Positions 9,331-20,992 of a stretch of 64,000 nucleotides of DNA are shown here, piece by piece. Numbering within the stretch: the stretch's first letter is position 1; the number at the start of each line of letters is the position of its first letter. The notes under the pieces were generated by a model. The model was given only the letters and a program-made list of their open reading frames with translations. It was not told where the DNA came from and did no database searches. This DNA comes from Tillandsia leiboldiana (taxonomy: Eukaryota; Streptophyta; Magnoliopsida; Poales; Bromeliaceae): contig CM055060.1 in assembly GCA_029204045.2 (NCBI GenBank), positions 51,915,378-51,979,377 on the forward strand, in the 5' to 3' direction. The translations under genes and the position numbers were made by a program.

Positions 9331-10964
9331 TTAATATGACCCCACAGATTCTATGATAACTTATCTTGGGACACTGTGACTGGGACAAAGGCTATAATCT
9401 CGCATGCAAATAACTTTTATATCAGTACAGTAAATCAATCTTTTAAAATAAATATTTGACATTCTTTTACAGCTTTTAAATGGTACAGTTGCATGCTCGA
9501 CATCTAGTTAGCCACTATTTATTGCTACACTATCATATTGGGATTTGAACATGTTTCATTACTCTCCTTTGCATTCAGATGCTTGTTGCTCGAGTATGAG
9601 CAGGGGTTTGGGATAGTGTAGTCAGGATTGCATTAGATTGTGGACTTGTGGGGTATTGTGGTGACCACGGACAGCAGGTGGTCGACCAGATGTTTATCTT
9701 TGCATCAGATTGAGGTTGAGCTTGTCGATCTTTGCATCCGATTGAGGATCGGGCTTTCTTTCTAGTGGATGGAGTTTTCCCACTTATTGAGTACTATTGC
9801 ATCAGATTGGGTATCAGGTCTCTTTAGTGGAAGGTTTTTCCCACTTTGATTAGAGTCGTGATCCAGTCCTGCTGTTTTATGGCACTTATGATACTTATCA
9901 CTGAGATACTTTACTCGTGTGGGTCGCTCCCCTCGAGTGCCGCTCCGGAGTGTGCGACAGACAGACTTTGAGTCCTTGAGACTCCTATTTTCCTATCGGT
10001 GTTATGGATTGGCCGACATACCCGATTTGGCAGGCAAGGCACAGCAGGCAGTACCAGTCCTTACTGGTTCACTGATTGGGTTATTTCAGGCAGGCATGTT
10101 AGATACTGATGCATACATACAGTCATTCCTTTTGGCACTCCATTTAGAGGCATGCTAGTGGTGGTTTCCCCTTTATTCAGTAGTTCTGTTTACAGCTTTA
10201 CCATTTATTCCTTTCTTGCCTCTAGTAGTCCTAGTGGGTGCGTCAGAGTTGAGGTTTTTGCCCACTAGGGGAGGCTACTGGTTTATCTGGTAGTTCTCAC
10301 CCCCATTGTTGTTTCCTCTCTTTCTTCTCCCATGTTTTGCAGAGTCATCAGCGGGAGCTGCTAGGCCATCGACAGCTGATCGACGTAAGGGGATCGCTGA
10401 ATAGATAGATCTCCTGGGAGACTGAGAGCTGTTAGATAGATGCTGCACCCTTTACTCAGACTGTGGTATTCCTCTTTTATTTTAGGTCTGGCTTTCGCCA
10501 GCTGGTTGTACTATTTTGGTGAGCTGGGAGATTATTGTACTTATTACAGCTTTATTTGTAGTTCCAGTCTGAGATACTATGTGGTTCTTCTACTTCAGCT
10601 CTGTATTATACTCTTTTATTGTATATCTTATCTCTGAGCAGGTTACCAGCGCTTCGTGTACTCGGGAAATCCCGGGAGCACGGCGGATCTGTTGGCGAGC
10701 CCGGGTTCCGGGGCGTGACAGGTACACTCCTTAGGTATCGATACTCAATGTAAAATCTACAAGTTAGCATATTTCAATTTTCAAAATTCATTTTCGCGCC
10801 AAGTTTGCGTCGAAAACACTTGGATAACCTCTGATCATCGGTGGAACTATTCAAATAGCTTTCTAAGATACTTTTCACCAAAAATCTGCTATTTTGTAGA
10901 AGTTCAGTACACTACATCTCTCCTTCCTTAAAAAGAATTTCATTCACGAAACTAAAATTATATC

Positions 10965-11086
10965 TCAACTCGACTCGATGAAAAAGTGAAGGTAACACTC
11001 CATCATTGAGCTCTCCAATTCCCAGATAGCTTCACAATCCTTATAATTGCTCCATTGAACTTTAACTTACGAAATTGTGCGGTTCC
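10965..11086 (-). pseudogene. element E chromodomain, C-terminal piece
   Basis: Minus-strand reading shows RNRTIS, a stop, then VKVQWSNYKDCEAIWELESS and a terminal TGA at 10967-10965. It matches the end of the element A tail in pattern. The stop after RNRTIS shows decay. The adjoining TTTCGTGAATGAAA and purine tract are the expected 3' elements. Confidence 0.75.
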
Positions 11087-11579
11087 TGTCACGCCCCAAG
11101 ACCGTCAATTTGGTCTGTATGGCATGCTAACAGACCCGCCAATCGGGCATAACCTCTCTATACCCGAAAGGAACGGTTATGATCTCAAGCAATGAGCTCG
11201 CAATGAGAATACATGTATATCAAAGTAAAAACTACTACTAAACTGAACATTCAACTTTAAATATAAATACAACTGAGTAAAGCTTAAATGAAATACTAAA
11301 ATGAACATTTGCCATATAACAATCAGTTACAATTTTCTTTTATTTATCCTCACCAAAATACAATGTTCACTCTAAGATACAAAAGTGGTAAAATACCACT
11401 AAACCCTCTAGGTCTCTATGCTGCTGGGCTCTTGCCCCTATCACGTATCTCACCGACGGCATCTGGATCTGTAAAAATATGTAAACCATATGGTGTGAGA
11501 ACTACGAATAGTTCTAAGTAGGTTCATCCACTGAGAAACATACTCTACACCTCTTAGTCCAATGGAAGCATTAGTAGCA

Positions 11580-11743
<164 letters not shown>

Positions 11744-13269
11744 AAAGCTGTAAATATTATATTAGTATACTGATATAAAAATCACTACACTATTAGTTCA
11801 TAACCAATACCACTTTACTACTATATCATGCCACACTAGGTTACTAAACCAGATTCTGGCCACTATACCGCTATACAAGGGTTGCATCTAACCCGACCGC
11901 ACCCGATCACTCTAATCATATTATAAGTTAGATTTCATAGCTGTGCTTCGTAGAGAGTCGGCTTATGCGCGAAATCCTCTCTACTAGGCGATTGTTTGGG
12001 CCCCTTTAGAGCCATCTTACCATGGAGAGACGATTCTTGCTCGCTCACTCTTCCACTTCGAATGAGTTTAAGACACCTTGGCACTAATTCACTCGGGAAG
12101 CTAAGTTTGGCTTGCTCACTTTCCCGAGAGTCGAAATATGCTCGCCCCTCCCGTTACATTTTTCTCTCGCGCGCTTCCGGAAGCTTTACTTATTTTTAAT
12201 TTTCTCTTTTACCCTAGGTTATTAACTCTAAGATAGCCAGGATGCCCTAAGAACACCAATTTAGGTTAGAGTTCTCTTGTTTACCCAATTTGCACATTCA
12301 CGCTAAGTTCTTTACTCTAGAGTTGCAAGATACCCCAAGGACACCAAAAAATCAACCATATCACTCTAAACTTAGAGCTCAATGACTCTATGATAAAACT
12401 CTGCATTTCCACCTTAGGTTATCCTTAAGTTAAATGCCACTCAATTTAACTTAGATTTTCTCTAAGGTTTCATGCCACACATATCACAAGTTGACCTAAG
12501 TTTTCTCCTAAGTTCATATGCCACACATTTTCATGCAAGAACAACCTACAACTAGGTTTATTAATCACTTTCATACAAGGTAAACCTACAATTAGGTTTA
12601 TTAATCATTTTCATGCAAAGCTAAATCTTGAAAATTTTCTTTTATACCACTTAGGGCTAAATCCTAATTTTAACCCATTACACAAATATTTTAGAGTTTT
12701 GCTCTTACAACATGCTTCTAAAATCATAGAAAGTAAAGAAAAAAAGAGATGAATTCACTCTTTTTGATGAAATCCCCCACCTTATATAAGTTCTTAAAGA
12801 AAGGTGGCTTGATCACTTGAATCACCAAGAAATTTCCTAAAAATAGGATAAAAATTTATAAGAGGTTATTCTATCTCCCTTAGGATTCATAAAACTAATA
12901 AAATTTGAAATCCTAAATTATTTTCATACACCTTTCTTGAGCTTCCAAGTAAAAGAAACGGGGAAAGAGTTCCTTCTTCTCTCCAAAACCTTCATTGAGG
13001 TCTTCTCCAACTTCTCCATACTGTTTTGGAGATCAAACCCTCAGCACAAGCCCTCCACAATGGTTTCCCCCACCCTCATTGCTGCTTCTTTTTCTTTGGA
13101 GAAAAATGCAGGGAGAAAGAAAGAAGAAATAGAGAGTGAGAGAGTGAGAGTGAGAGATAGAGAAGAATTTTAAAATGTGTTTTGATTAGAAGGTAGGCAG
13201 GAGCGACTGAAGGTGTGAAATGACTGATTTGCCTCCGAGAATATTTCCAATTTACGACAAAACCATGTC

Positions 13270-13530
13270 AGCCTTCACGCGTGTCGAGTGCCCACGACCG
13301 TGTCTGGACATCCGAAACATCGGAGCTACTGTTCCTCTTGGCGGTCCAGGGCACCCTCACATGCGCCCGCTACTGTTCATCCGGGCGCCCATAGGACACC
13401 CCGGACGTTCGAAAGCCCGCGCACACCAAAACCCAGCTCTTAGGTTGAGAGTCCAAAAGTACGGACAGGGCGCCCGCCCAAGCACCCGCTACTATAACTC
13501 CGGGCGCCCGCAGGACATCCCAGGCATCCG
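13270..13530. repeat. GC-rich repeats in U3 of LTR B
   Basis: Two related segments about 118 bp apart, each with CCCGCTACT followed by CCGGGCGCCC and a GGACA..CC stretch. GGGCGCCC is palindromic. They lie 180-430 bp from the sense 5' end of the LTR, comparable in position to the array in LTR X2. Confidence 0.6.
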
Positions 13531-13702
13531 AAATAAGTCTGAAGCTCCAAACTGAGTTATTTTCACCCGTTTTCGACTCAACTTTGATTCAAATGCGATT
13601 TACTTTGAACCAAATTTGCTCTAACTCATTTTTATCATATTTTTAAATATATTCAGGGTGACTAAGGCGCACTTTGCTACTTTAGTAAAAGATGATGCAC
13701 CA

Positions 13703-13848
13703 CGGTTTCGTAGTTCTTTTTCTTCGCAAGTAAAGATGCATACCTAGAATTCCTCATAAGTCATGTACTCTTAAAGCTCGAGCGGCTCATAACGAAGTAT
13801 GTGTGTAGTGGTCCAGGTTCCCATGCTATATTTCCCGTGAATTCAATG
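13703..13848 (-). pseudogene. element E chromodomain, middle piece
   Basis: Minus-strand frame with YEPLEL, EYMTYEEF and EEKELRNRG blocks, with stops between. These align in pattern with the DFAPLEISEDLRYEERP...RELRSRA stretch of element A. It links the integrase at 17340 and the tail at 11086, which shows that LTRs F and B interrupted one gene. Confidence 0.65.
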
Positions 13849-14130
13849 TGTAAAACACCTGTTGATGGTGTGTATGGTCCATAGTGTATCAAAGGGATAG
13901 CACAGATGGACCCATTAAGGTATTTATTGTCAGATTGGCCTTCGGCTGCATTTGCCAAATTTTAGAAAAAGTTTTGGGCCAAACAGAGGTTGGATTTGGA
14001 TTCAGCGCGGAAAAACGCTTGAAAACGGCTATTTACTTGTTTATTTCTGAGTCCGGATGCCCAAAAGCGGACTCCCGGAAGTTTTTAGTGGTTCCTGGTG
14101 CATGGGGGGGACCGTGGACCGCCGGCTTGC

Positions 14131-14721
14131 CACGTGGCGGCCTATCATTGGCCGGTTCGCAGTGTTCGGTCCATGGAGCGGCGTGGCTGGGTGCATGAGC
14201 CCGGCGCAGGACACGTGGCAGGCGTGGATTGGTTGGCTTTTGGTGCGCGGTCCACGGAGTTCGTGCGGCGGTGCATGGTTTTGAGCGGCGGTGCAGGGTT
14301 TTGGGCGGGGGGACACGTTTCGACCCCTAGTTGGTTGACGCAGGGTGCACGGTCCACGGAGTTCCCCGCGCGGGTGCATGGACCCGGTGCAGGGACACGT
14401 GGCGGCATGCCATTGGCCGGTTCACGAGGTGCGGCGCACGAGGGCGCGGACTGGCGCCTCGGGGCGCGTGCGTGGCAGGCGGCCAGGCTGCGCCTGCCCG
14501 TATATGTGACCGCGACAGGGCGGGGGACGCGTGGCGCCCGGCCATTCGCGGGCGCCACCTACCCACCTGACCGGGCGGTGCCACACGTCGGCACCAGGCG
14601 CGCCCGCACAGCTGTTTGCTGTGCGGGACACGCGTCCCTCACCTGGGCGGGCCACGCGGCGGCGATTGACGCGCCCTGCACAGCTGTTTGCTGTGCGGGA
14701 CACATGTCAGCACGGGATGGA
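14131..14721 (+). promoter_or_regulatory. ERSE-like array in LTR F
   Basis: Exact CACGTG-N10-ATTGG at 14131-14151, 14212-14232 and 14396-14416. Decayed forms with the same gap lie at 14528-14548 (CGCGTG/ATTCG) and 14701-14721 (CACATG/ATGGA). The TATAAATAG box is at 14823-14831. Confidence 0.7.
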
Positions 14722-14822
14722 TTCGGGCGCGTCGGACGGGATCCCTGCGACCCTCTCTTGGCGGATTCTGGCGCCCGAATGTTGGGCTCGAATCCGCCAG
14801 GCCCATGTTGCGGGCTGAGGCC

Positions 14823-14831
14823 TATAAATAG
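14823..14831 (+). promoter_or_regulatory. TATA box of LTR F
   Basis: TATAAATAG, about 100 bp after the last ERSE-like module. Confidence 0.65.
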
Positions 14832-17339
14832 TGTCTTTGGGCCACCTTTTCATCCTTTTCCGAGCTACTTTTCACAGAGCGTTCTTCAGGTGTTTTCTTC
14901 CTCCCTCTGAGCTACACCCTACAGAGCATTCCTGGGATTTTTAGTGGCACACATCCCGAGGTTCTCATTTTTACGGCGCGGCGCGACGCTCGTTCACCGG
15001 CGACCCGTTTCGTAGGATTTCAGTGCGCAGACTCCCCCGGCTTACTCCGACCTCCGATTGAGGCGATTCTTGTGCCGTTGGACTCATGACAGGTAGGGCT
15101 TAGATATTCGTGTTTTGATCTCCCCCTTTTTTCAAGTTTATCTTGGAGTTTCCCGAGCTTCCTTTTGACCCATTTTCTTCGCGGAGTTTAGGACAACACT
15201 TGGGTATATCGGCGATATCTTCGCGCATAGGCATCGGATCGAGGCGCGCCAATAGTCGTTTTGCATCTACACAGCGCAAGGAATATCCTAAAATTTTTTT
15301 GGAATTTTCTGAGTTCTCCTCGAAGGTGAAAACCCCCTTTTCCCTGAACCTTGTGCTACAGATTTTGAGTTTGGTTTATTTCGGTGTGGTTCCCTTGTCG
15401 AATTTGTATCTCAGCGTAGGAAACTTGGATTTGAACGTACAGGTACTCGTTTCGACCGGTTCGTCGCGAGGATCATGACAGTATTTTTCCTGGAATTTTT
15501 CGAGCAGATCTCGCAGGTGAAATAGGCAAAACTGTGGACTGTTGTGTTTTGGGACAGATTATGTTGGAGCATTGTATGTTTAATTGTGTATGTTTTTGGG
15601 GCTTGTTGTACAGTGTTTGTGGCGGTTGACTGACTTGGTCGAGGACTTCACTTTTGGACAGGGATTTAGCGTTCGAGGTGGGTGTTGTTGCGAATCTCTT
15701 ACTTTTGACTACCCACTAGGCTTATTGGAGTGTTTTCCATATTAGAAAGCTAATTACACCCCTTGAACAATATTTGCATGCTTATGTGAAATAAAAAGGG
15801 CATTTGTTAGTACTTGCTTTCAAATGGCTATGGTGAATTAGAGTGTTAATATCATATGAAAGAGAAGGCTATATTATTATCTTTGTGGGTATTATGCATG
15901 TGTATAGGTCGGCATATGACTTACTAGTACATAGGGTACTTAGGCCATCGTGATGATTTGTTGCTAGCATGTTTTATTTCGTGGACAATTGCATTTATTT
16001 TGCTAAGTAAAGGACATTTGCATACTTGTATGGACACCTAGTTAGGCCACTATTCATTGCTACACTATCATATTGGGATTTGACTTAGGAGAAATCATGT
16101 TTTTCCTTTCTCCTTCCTTGTTAGTCAGGCGGTCTATGTTGCTCGGGTGCGAGCAGGGATTCGGGGTAGTGTAGCCGGGACCATGTTGTCAGGGTCGGGT
16201 GGTGCTGGATTGTGGTTGGCAAGGTTTTGCGGTGACCGCGGATATTGGGCGGTTGACCGGAGGTCGGTTATAGGACTTGATTATATATAGCAGGGTATTG
16301 CGGCGACCGCGGATATTGGGCGGTTGATCGGATATTTATTTATGCATCAGATTGGGTATCAGATTTCTCTAGTGGACGGAGTTTCCCACTTATTGAGTAC
16401 TTTTGCATCTAATTGAGGACCGGGGTTTTCTTTAGTGGTTGAGCTTTCCCACTTTGATCAGAGTCGTGATCCAGTCCTGCTGATTTATATTACTATTATA
16501 CTTATTACTCAGGCACCTTACTTGTGTGGGTCGCTCCCCTCGAGTGCCACTCCGGAGTGTGCGATATACATACTTTGAGTCCTTGAGACTCCTATCCCTT
16601 ATCAGTGTTATGCGTCGGCCAGCATACCCGATATGTCAGGCACAACAGGTAGTTCCAGCTTTACTGGTGACGCTAGATTGGGTTTATTTGGATAGATACT
16701 GTTTTTCTGATGCATTCATACAGTCATTTCGTTTGACACTGCATTTAGAGGCATAGTAGTGGCAGTTTCCCTTATCAGTAGCCTTTATAGCTTACTACTG
16801 TTCTTTCCCTTTTTGCCTCTAGTAGTCCTAGTGGGCACGTCAGAGTTTGAGGTTTTGCCCACTAGGGGAGACTACTGTTTTATATAGTAGTTCTCACCCC
16901 CATTGTCTCTCTTTTCTTTTCCCCCTTTGTTTTGCAAAGTCATCTGCGGGAGTTGCGGGACCCTCCTCGGCGGATCAAGGTAAGAGGATCGCGGATTAGA
17001 TAGCGGTTTACCTGGTCGCCAGTTTAGCTGTTTGATGTATCCCCTGTACACTCAGATACTTGTACTTTTCTTTTCTTTTGGGTCTGGCTCTTGCCAGCTA
17101 TTTGTACTTATTTGGTTAGCTGGGAGAGACACTTGTATATTTTGAAAGTTTACTTTTTGTACTTTTACTTTCCAGCTTTATCTGAGATGTATTAGTTGTA
17201 GTTTAGCTCTGTTTTATGCTCCTTTATTATATTATTTATTTCTGAACAGGTTACCAGTGCTTCGTGTACACGGAAAATTCGGTGTACACGGCGGATCTAT
17301 GGACGAGCCCGGGTTCTGGTTTACACCTGGGGCGTGACA

Positions 17340-18025
17340 ATGTGAGTCAGATCATGAATATACTTGTCAAGTTTAGATACATAAAACACATTATGAACTC
17401 CCACAAGCTTCGTTGGCAACGCAAGTCAATATGCTAGTGACCCCACGTGCTCCAAAACCTCATACCATCCGATATATCAAGGACTTAGCTTGCCCCGCAC
17501 TCTAAACCACTTCAACCCTCTCATGGGTGACACTTTCAAGAAAACGCGGTCGCCTATACTTGTCCGCATAACCTTTTTGTCGGTCTTGCGCCATTAATAG
17601 TCATTAACGCGCTAAACTGACCTTTTCCTTAGCATCTTATAACATATCAGGCCCCAAGGCTAATTTCTCACTGACCTCACTCCAATGTTTTGGAGATTGA
17701 CACTTTCTTCCATACAAGGTCTCAAATGGCGTCATTCCAATACTCGCCTGATAGCTATTATTATAAGTGAATTTTGCCATCGGTAAGTATGTAGTCCACA
17801 CACCCTTGAAATTCAGAACATACGCTCGAAATATATCCTCTAAAATCTGATTGGTCCTTTCTGATTGATTATCCGTTTGAGGATGGAATGTCGTGCTAAA
17901 TTCTAGACGTGTGCCCAATGCATCATGCAAGTTCTTCGTAAACTAAGATGTGAAACAGGGATTCCTGACCCGACACAATCGATGCTGGAACCACATGTAG
18001 ACGCACTATCTCATCCAAATAAAGC
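17340..18025 (-). pseudogene. element E integrase core fragment
   Basis: Minus-strand reading gives LDEIVRLH, VPASIVS, then the block at 17930-17637 with FHPQTDNQSERTNQILED, FTYNNSYQASIGMTPFE and LYGRKCQSP. The Glu of NQSERTNQ is present; the middle Asp region (SDRDPR in element A) is altered and contains a stop near 17944. Sequence left of 17637 is the degraded integrase C-terminus. Its right end is about 535 bp from the MYB start codon. Confidence 0.85.
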
Positions 18026-18478
18026 AGTGTCAATTTATTTTAGATTATGATTATATTTTGAAGGTTATAAATATAACATTATAATTTGAAAGACGAATTA
18101 TGATGAAATAAAATTTGAGTTTTGTATTTTGACTATGGTTATGATATCTCCTTCTTCTTTTTCCTTTTCTTGTTGTGTGCGCTGATAAAATTCTTCTTCC
18201 TAATAGTTCTATCTTTTCTTTTTCTTCCTCATCTTATCTATTCTATCTTCTCTATTCTCTCTCAGCTTATCTTTTTCTAAATTCTTCTTATTAATTTCAA
18301 ATTTGATTTAAATTTTATTAACTTTTTCTAAACAATTTAAAAAAATCTAAAAACTATTCATGTATAATTTTTTAAAAAAATAAAATTTAATTTTAAATAT
18401 ACTTTGAACTCATCACTCTCAAGATAAATTATTTTTTTCTAATTTGTCAAACATGATAGGGAGAGAGCGTGGCCACAT
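18026..18478. other. AT-rich MYB upstream region
   Basis: No gene or recognisable element. AT-rich with C/T-rich tracts; this is all that separates the truncated element E from the TA/GA repeats in front of the MYB gene. Any proximal MYB promoter must lie here or use transposon sequence. Confidence 0.5.
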
Positions 18479-18512
18479 GATATATATATATATATACTAT
18501 GTTGGATAGATT

Positions 18513-18555
<43 letters not shown>
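18479..18555. repeat. (TA)n and (GA)n tracts before the MYB start
   Basis: TA repeats at 18479-18497 and GA repeats at about 18513-18554, ending six bases before the ATG at 18561. The TA run could serve as a TATA region and the GA run as a 5' UTR GAGA tract. Both roles are inference. Confidence 0.8.
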
Positions 18556-18558
<3 letters not shown>

Positions 18559-18560
18559 AG

Positions 18561-19598
18561 ATGGGGAGGAGACCTTGTTGTTCTAAGGAGGGACTCAATA
18601 AGGGAGCATGGTCGGTTTCTGAAGATAAGATCCTTACCGAGTACATTAAGCTTCGTGGTGAAGGAAAATGGAGAGATCTCCCAAAAAGAGCAGGTGAGAG
18701 AGAGGTTTAGTTAAACTAATTAGTGATCATCATACCAGAACTGTGATAGAATGGTTTTTACCTTAGCTTGTACTTTGCGTTTTACACATTGTTTAGCTAT
18801 CTTTTCGTGATGATCGAGCATATTTCGTAACAATATAGGATTGCAGCGATGCGGGAAGAGTTGTCGCCTTCGATGGATGAATTACTTGAGGCCCGGTATC
18901 AAGAGGGGAAACATTTCCGACGACGAAGCAGAGCTCATCATCAAACTCCACAAGCTCCTCGGCAACAGGTAACTTATAACTTACAAGCCTCCCTTCACAA
19001 AATATATAATTTTAATACATATGCTATTTCTCCATCAATCGATCCTTTGTGTAGATGGTCGCTAATAGCAGGGCGACTACCAGGGCGAACAGACAATGAA
19101 ATCAAGAACTACTGGAACACAAACCTTAGCAAGAAGGCGGAGCCCCGACCGACTTTGCACAACTCGAAGGGAAGAGATGGTAATGTGTTAGACTCATCAG
19201 AAGCAGCTGCTACAGCCAACGAACAGTCCCATCAAGTTATCCGAACCAAAGCAGTGAGGTGCACCAAAGTTTATCTCCCATCACGACAAAATCAAGATAA
19301 TACGAGAAAACCAAACAACGAAATTATAGCTCCTCCGAGCTACGAGACACTATCTTCTTCCTTGCTTCCTCCACATGCCGGTTCGATCGATCTGTGCATG
19401 GACTTCGACATGGAAGAGCTCATGTCGAGCTTTGCGAACGACGGATTCTTTAGTCTATGCAATATCAACGAGGGCAAAGACGGTGGCAATGTGTTCGGCG
19501 CTTTTGTCGGTGAGGATTCGCTTTGGTTTAGCGAAACCACCCAAGCAGAGTGGGGAGAAAACAACGGCGCAGATCGTCCTGATTTCGCATGTATTTGA
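18561..19598 (+). CDS. R2R3-MYB transcription factor, C1/TT2-like (subgroup 5)
   Basis: Three exons: 18561-18693 (133 bp), 18839-18968 (130 bp) and 19055-19598 (544 bp). Both introns are GT-AG; exon lengths of 133 and 130 are standard for R2R3-MYBs. The product is 268 residues. R2 has Trp17, 37 and 57; R3 has Ile70, Trp89 and Trp108. The bHLH-contact pattern [DE]Lx2[RK]x3Lx6Lx3R runs from Glu76 to Arg95. VIRTKAVRCTKV at 149-160 is the motif seen after the DNA-binding domain in the C1/TT2 group. Known members partner bHLH and WD40 proteins in the nucleus to switch on anthocyanin or proanthocyanidin genes; that role here is inferred. No break is visible, so it is probably functional. The C-terminus is acidic (MDFDMEEL near 230). 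Confidence 0.92.
18694..18838 (+). other. MYB intron 1
   Basis: 145 bp, begins GTGAGAG and ends ATATAG; splits the codon for Gly45, the usual position in R2R3-MYBs. Confidence 0.9.
18969..19054 (+). other. MYB intron 2
   Basis: 86 bp, begins GTAACTT and ends TGTGTAG; splits the codon for Arg88, the usual position in R3. Confidence 0.9.
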
Positions 19599-20992
19599 GA
19601 TTGCAAGCAATTTAGCATGCAGCTTCTTTGCCGGACTATGAACAGGAGCTATATAATGGCAAGCTTCTTCGAATGTTAATATGGTAAAACATGCATGCAA
19701 AACCTAGCTATCTATTTAATTCGACGCATGCAATTAATAAATTAACCTCATCAAATATTTATCACACCAAATATATAATTATTACTTATGCTTTCTCTAA
19801 ATTGGGGCTAATTTTTCTTGTACGCATGCATGTTTTTGGTTATGTATATACAATTAAAATTCTAAGTCGATCTGTGGCCTTTGGTTAGTATCTTTGAAGA
19901 TGGGTACAGATCTGTAACTTTTCAAGTATTAAATAAGGGTTTGAAAACAAGACATTGTTTGAATGTAACTATCACTTGGAGCATTGTAATTAAACTAATT
20001 AATAAAAAAACTCATTAAAACTTCTAAGTGTAGTTTCAAACGTGCCACTCAAAAGTTAATTTAATATTATGGATACTCCTTAAAATTTGGGAATAGCATC
20101 CTTGTTACTATAAATTAATAAACTATATTAAAACTATTCTTCATCACGTTGACTAAAGAGTTTTCGACTAATTTACCCCGGTTATACCTAATTATAAAAA
20201 ATTTTATGGTATTATGCAAAAATAATAAATTTATTTCTCATCAAAAAATGACTCCCGTTTTTTATTTATGATTTAGTCTACGGATGCCCTTTTTGTTTAC
20301 TTAATTAATTAGGTTTATTATATTTTAGTTCAATTTTAATTATGTGGTTTTGATCAGTAATTAATTAAAATTAAAGATATATTATCTTTTTTGTGAATAT
20401 ATTTTGTACTTCGTCTAAATTAGTATGATTTTTTTATTTACTATTTGTATAGTTTAGTTTGTTCCAATTAATTAGTTTCAATTTATTTGGTATATTTATA
20501 TTAAAAAGATAGGGATAATAGATTATGTGCAAAATGAAAAGTTTTATTTAATTTTATTTATTAATATAGGTATTTATGAGAGTCTCTATTAATTAGAGGA
20601 CTATTTTAAATATTACCACTTTTGGAGGGATTTCTATGTAATTAAAAGGAAAAAATCTTACTTGTAACTATATCTCACTCATATGTTGATGGTGTGATGA
20701 AAAATCACTTAAATTGTTTTATGGGACATGATGAGACCCCAAGCTTTTATTTGGAATTGAGTCGTGCTACTCACCCATAAGGATATACTTTCCACCTGTA
20801 AGACTGACACTCTTTCATTAGTCCCATTGAAATAAAATATATGTGTTCAAAAATTATTTTTCTTATTTTTGGTAGAAAATTTGTGACATGCATCCATAAA
20901 GAAAATAATCTTTTCAGTGTACGGACAATTCTTTATGAAAAATATATGCTAGGTATCTTCGTTCATCTAATTAGGGTTAGTGCGTATAAAGT
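19599..20992. other. AT-rich intergenic DNA
   Basis: MYB 3' flank. A possible AATAAA signal lies near 19736. No gene, long repeat or mobile element recognised. Confidence 0.6.

Larger units (their letters stand above)
3128..10720 (+). mobile_element. element A: Ty3/gypsy chromovirus (Tekay/Del-like), inactive
   Basis: Order: 5' LTR remnant (3128-3145), primer site (3154-3165), degraded gag-protease-RT-RNase H-integrase-chromodomain (3441-7625), polypurine tract (7673-7684) and 3' LTR (7685-10720). The domain order with integrase after RT is that of Ty3/gypsy. A chromodomain-like tail and a 3-kb LTR fit the Tekay/Del lineage. The 5' LTR was broken by the copia insertion. The right flank GGTAC (10721-10725) would be the target duplication, but its partner is off-window. 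Confidence 0.9.
7685..10720 (+). repeat. 3' LTR of element A (3036 bp)
   Basis: Starts TGTGATGATTCGG after the polypurine tract and ends GGGGCGTGACA. It contains a GC-rich U3, the CACGTG/ATTGG array (8148-8348), a TATAAATAG box (8405-8413), short tandem repeats (9174-9330) and a 3' region shared with LTRs F, G, I and Z. Confidence 0.88.
13849..17339 (+). mobile_element. LTR F: Tekay-type LTR, probably solo (about 3.5 kb)
   Basis: Begins TGTAAAACACC and ends GGGGCGTGACA; flanked on both sides by decayed element E. CAATG precedes it (13844-13848) and occurs again at 17338-17342, overlapping the LTR end, so the duplication is uncertain. Contains an ERSE-like array, a TATA box at 14823 and a 3' part closely related to LTR A (for example 16000-16900 against 9500-10300). 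Confidence 0.78.

Noticed and set aside
14098..14910. 270-codon frame in LTR F
   Set aside because: GC-rich U3 sequence holding the CACGTG/ATTGG array; overlapping long frames occur on both strands and none has a domain.
13844..17342. CAATG as a proven target duplication of LTR F
   Set aside because: The right copy overlaps the last two bases of the LTR, so it may be chance; recorded as uncertain.
18849..19054. An ATG at 18849 as start of a single-exon MYB of 249 residues
   Set aside because: It reads exon 2 out of frame and runs through intron 2. The spliced model from 18561 has standard exon lengths and an unbroken R2R3 domain.
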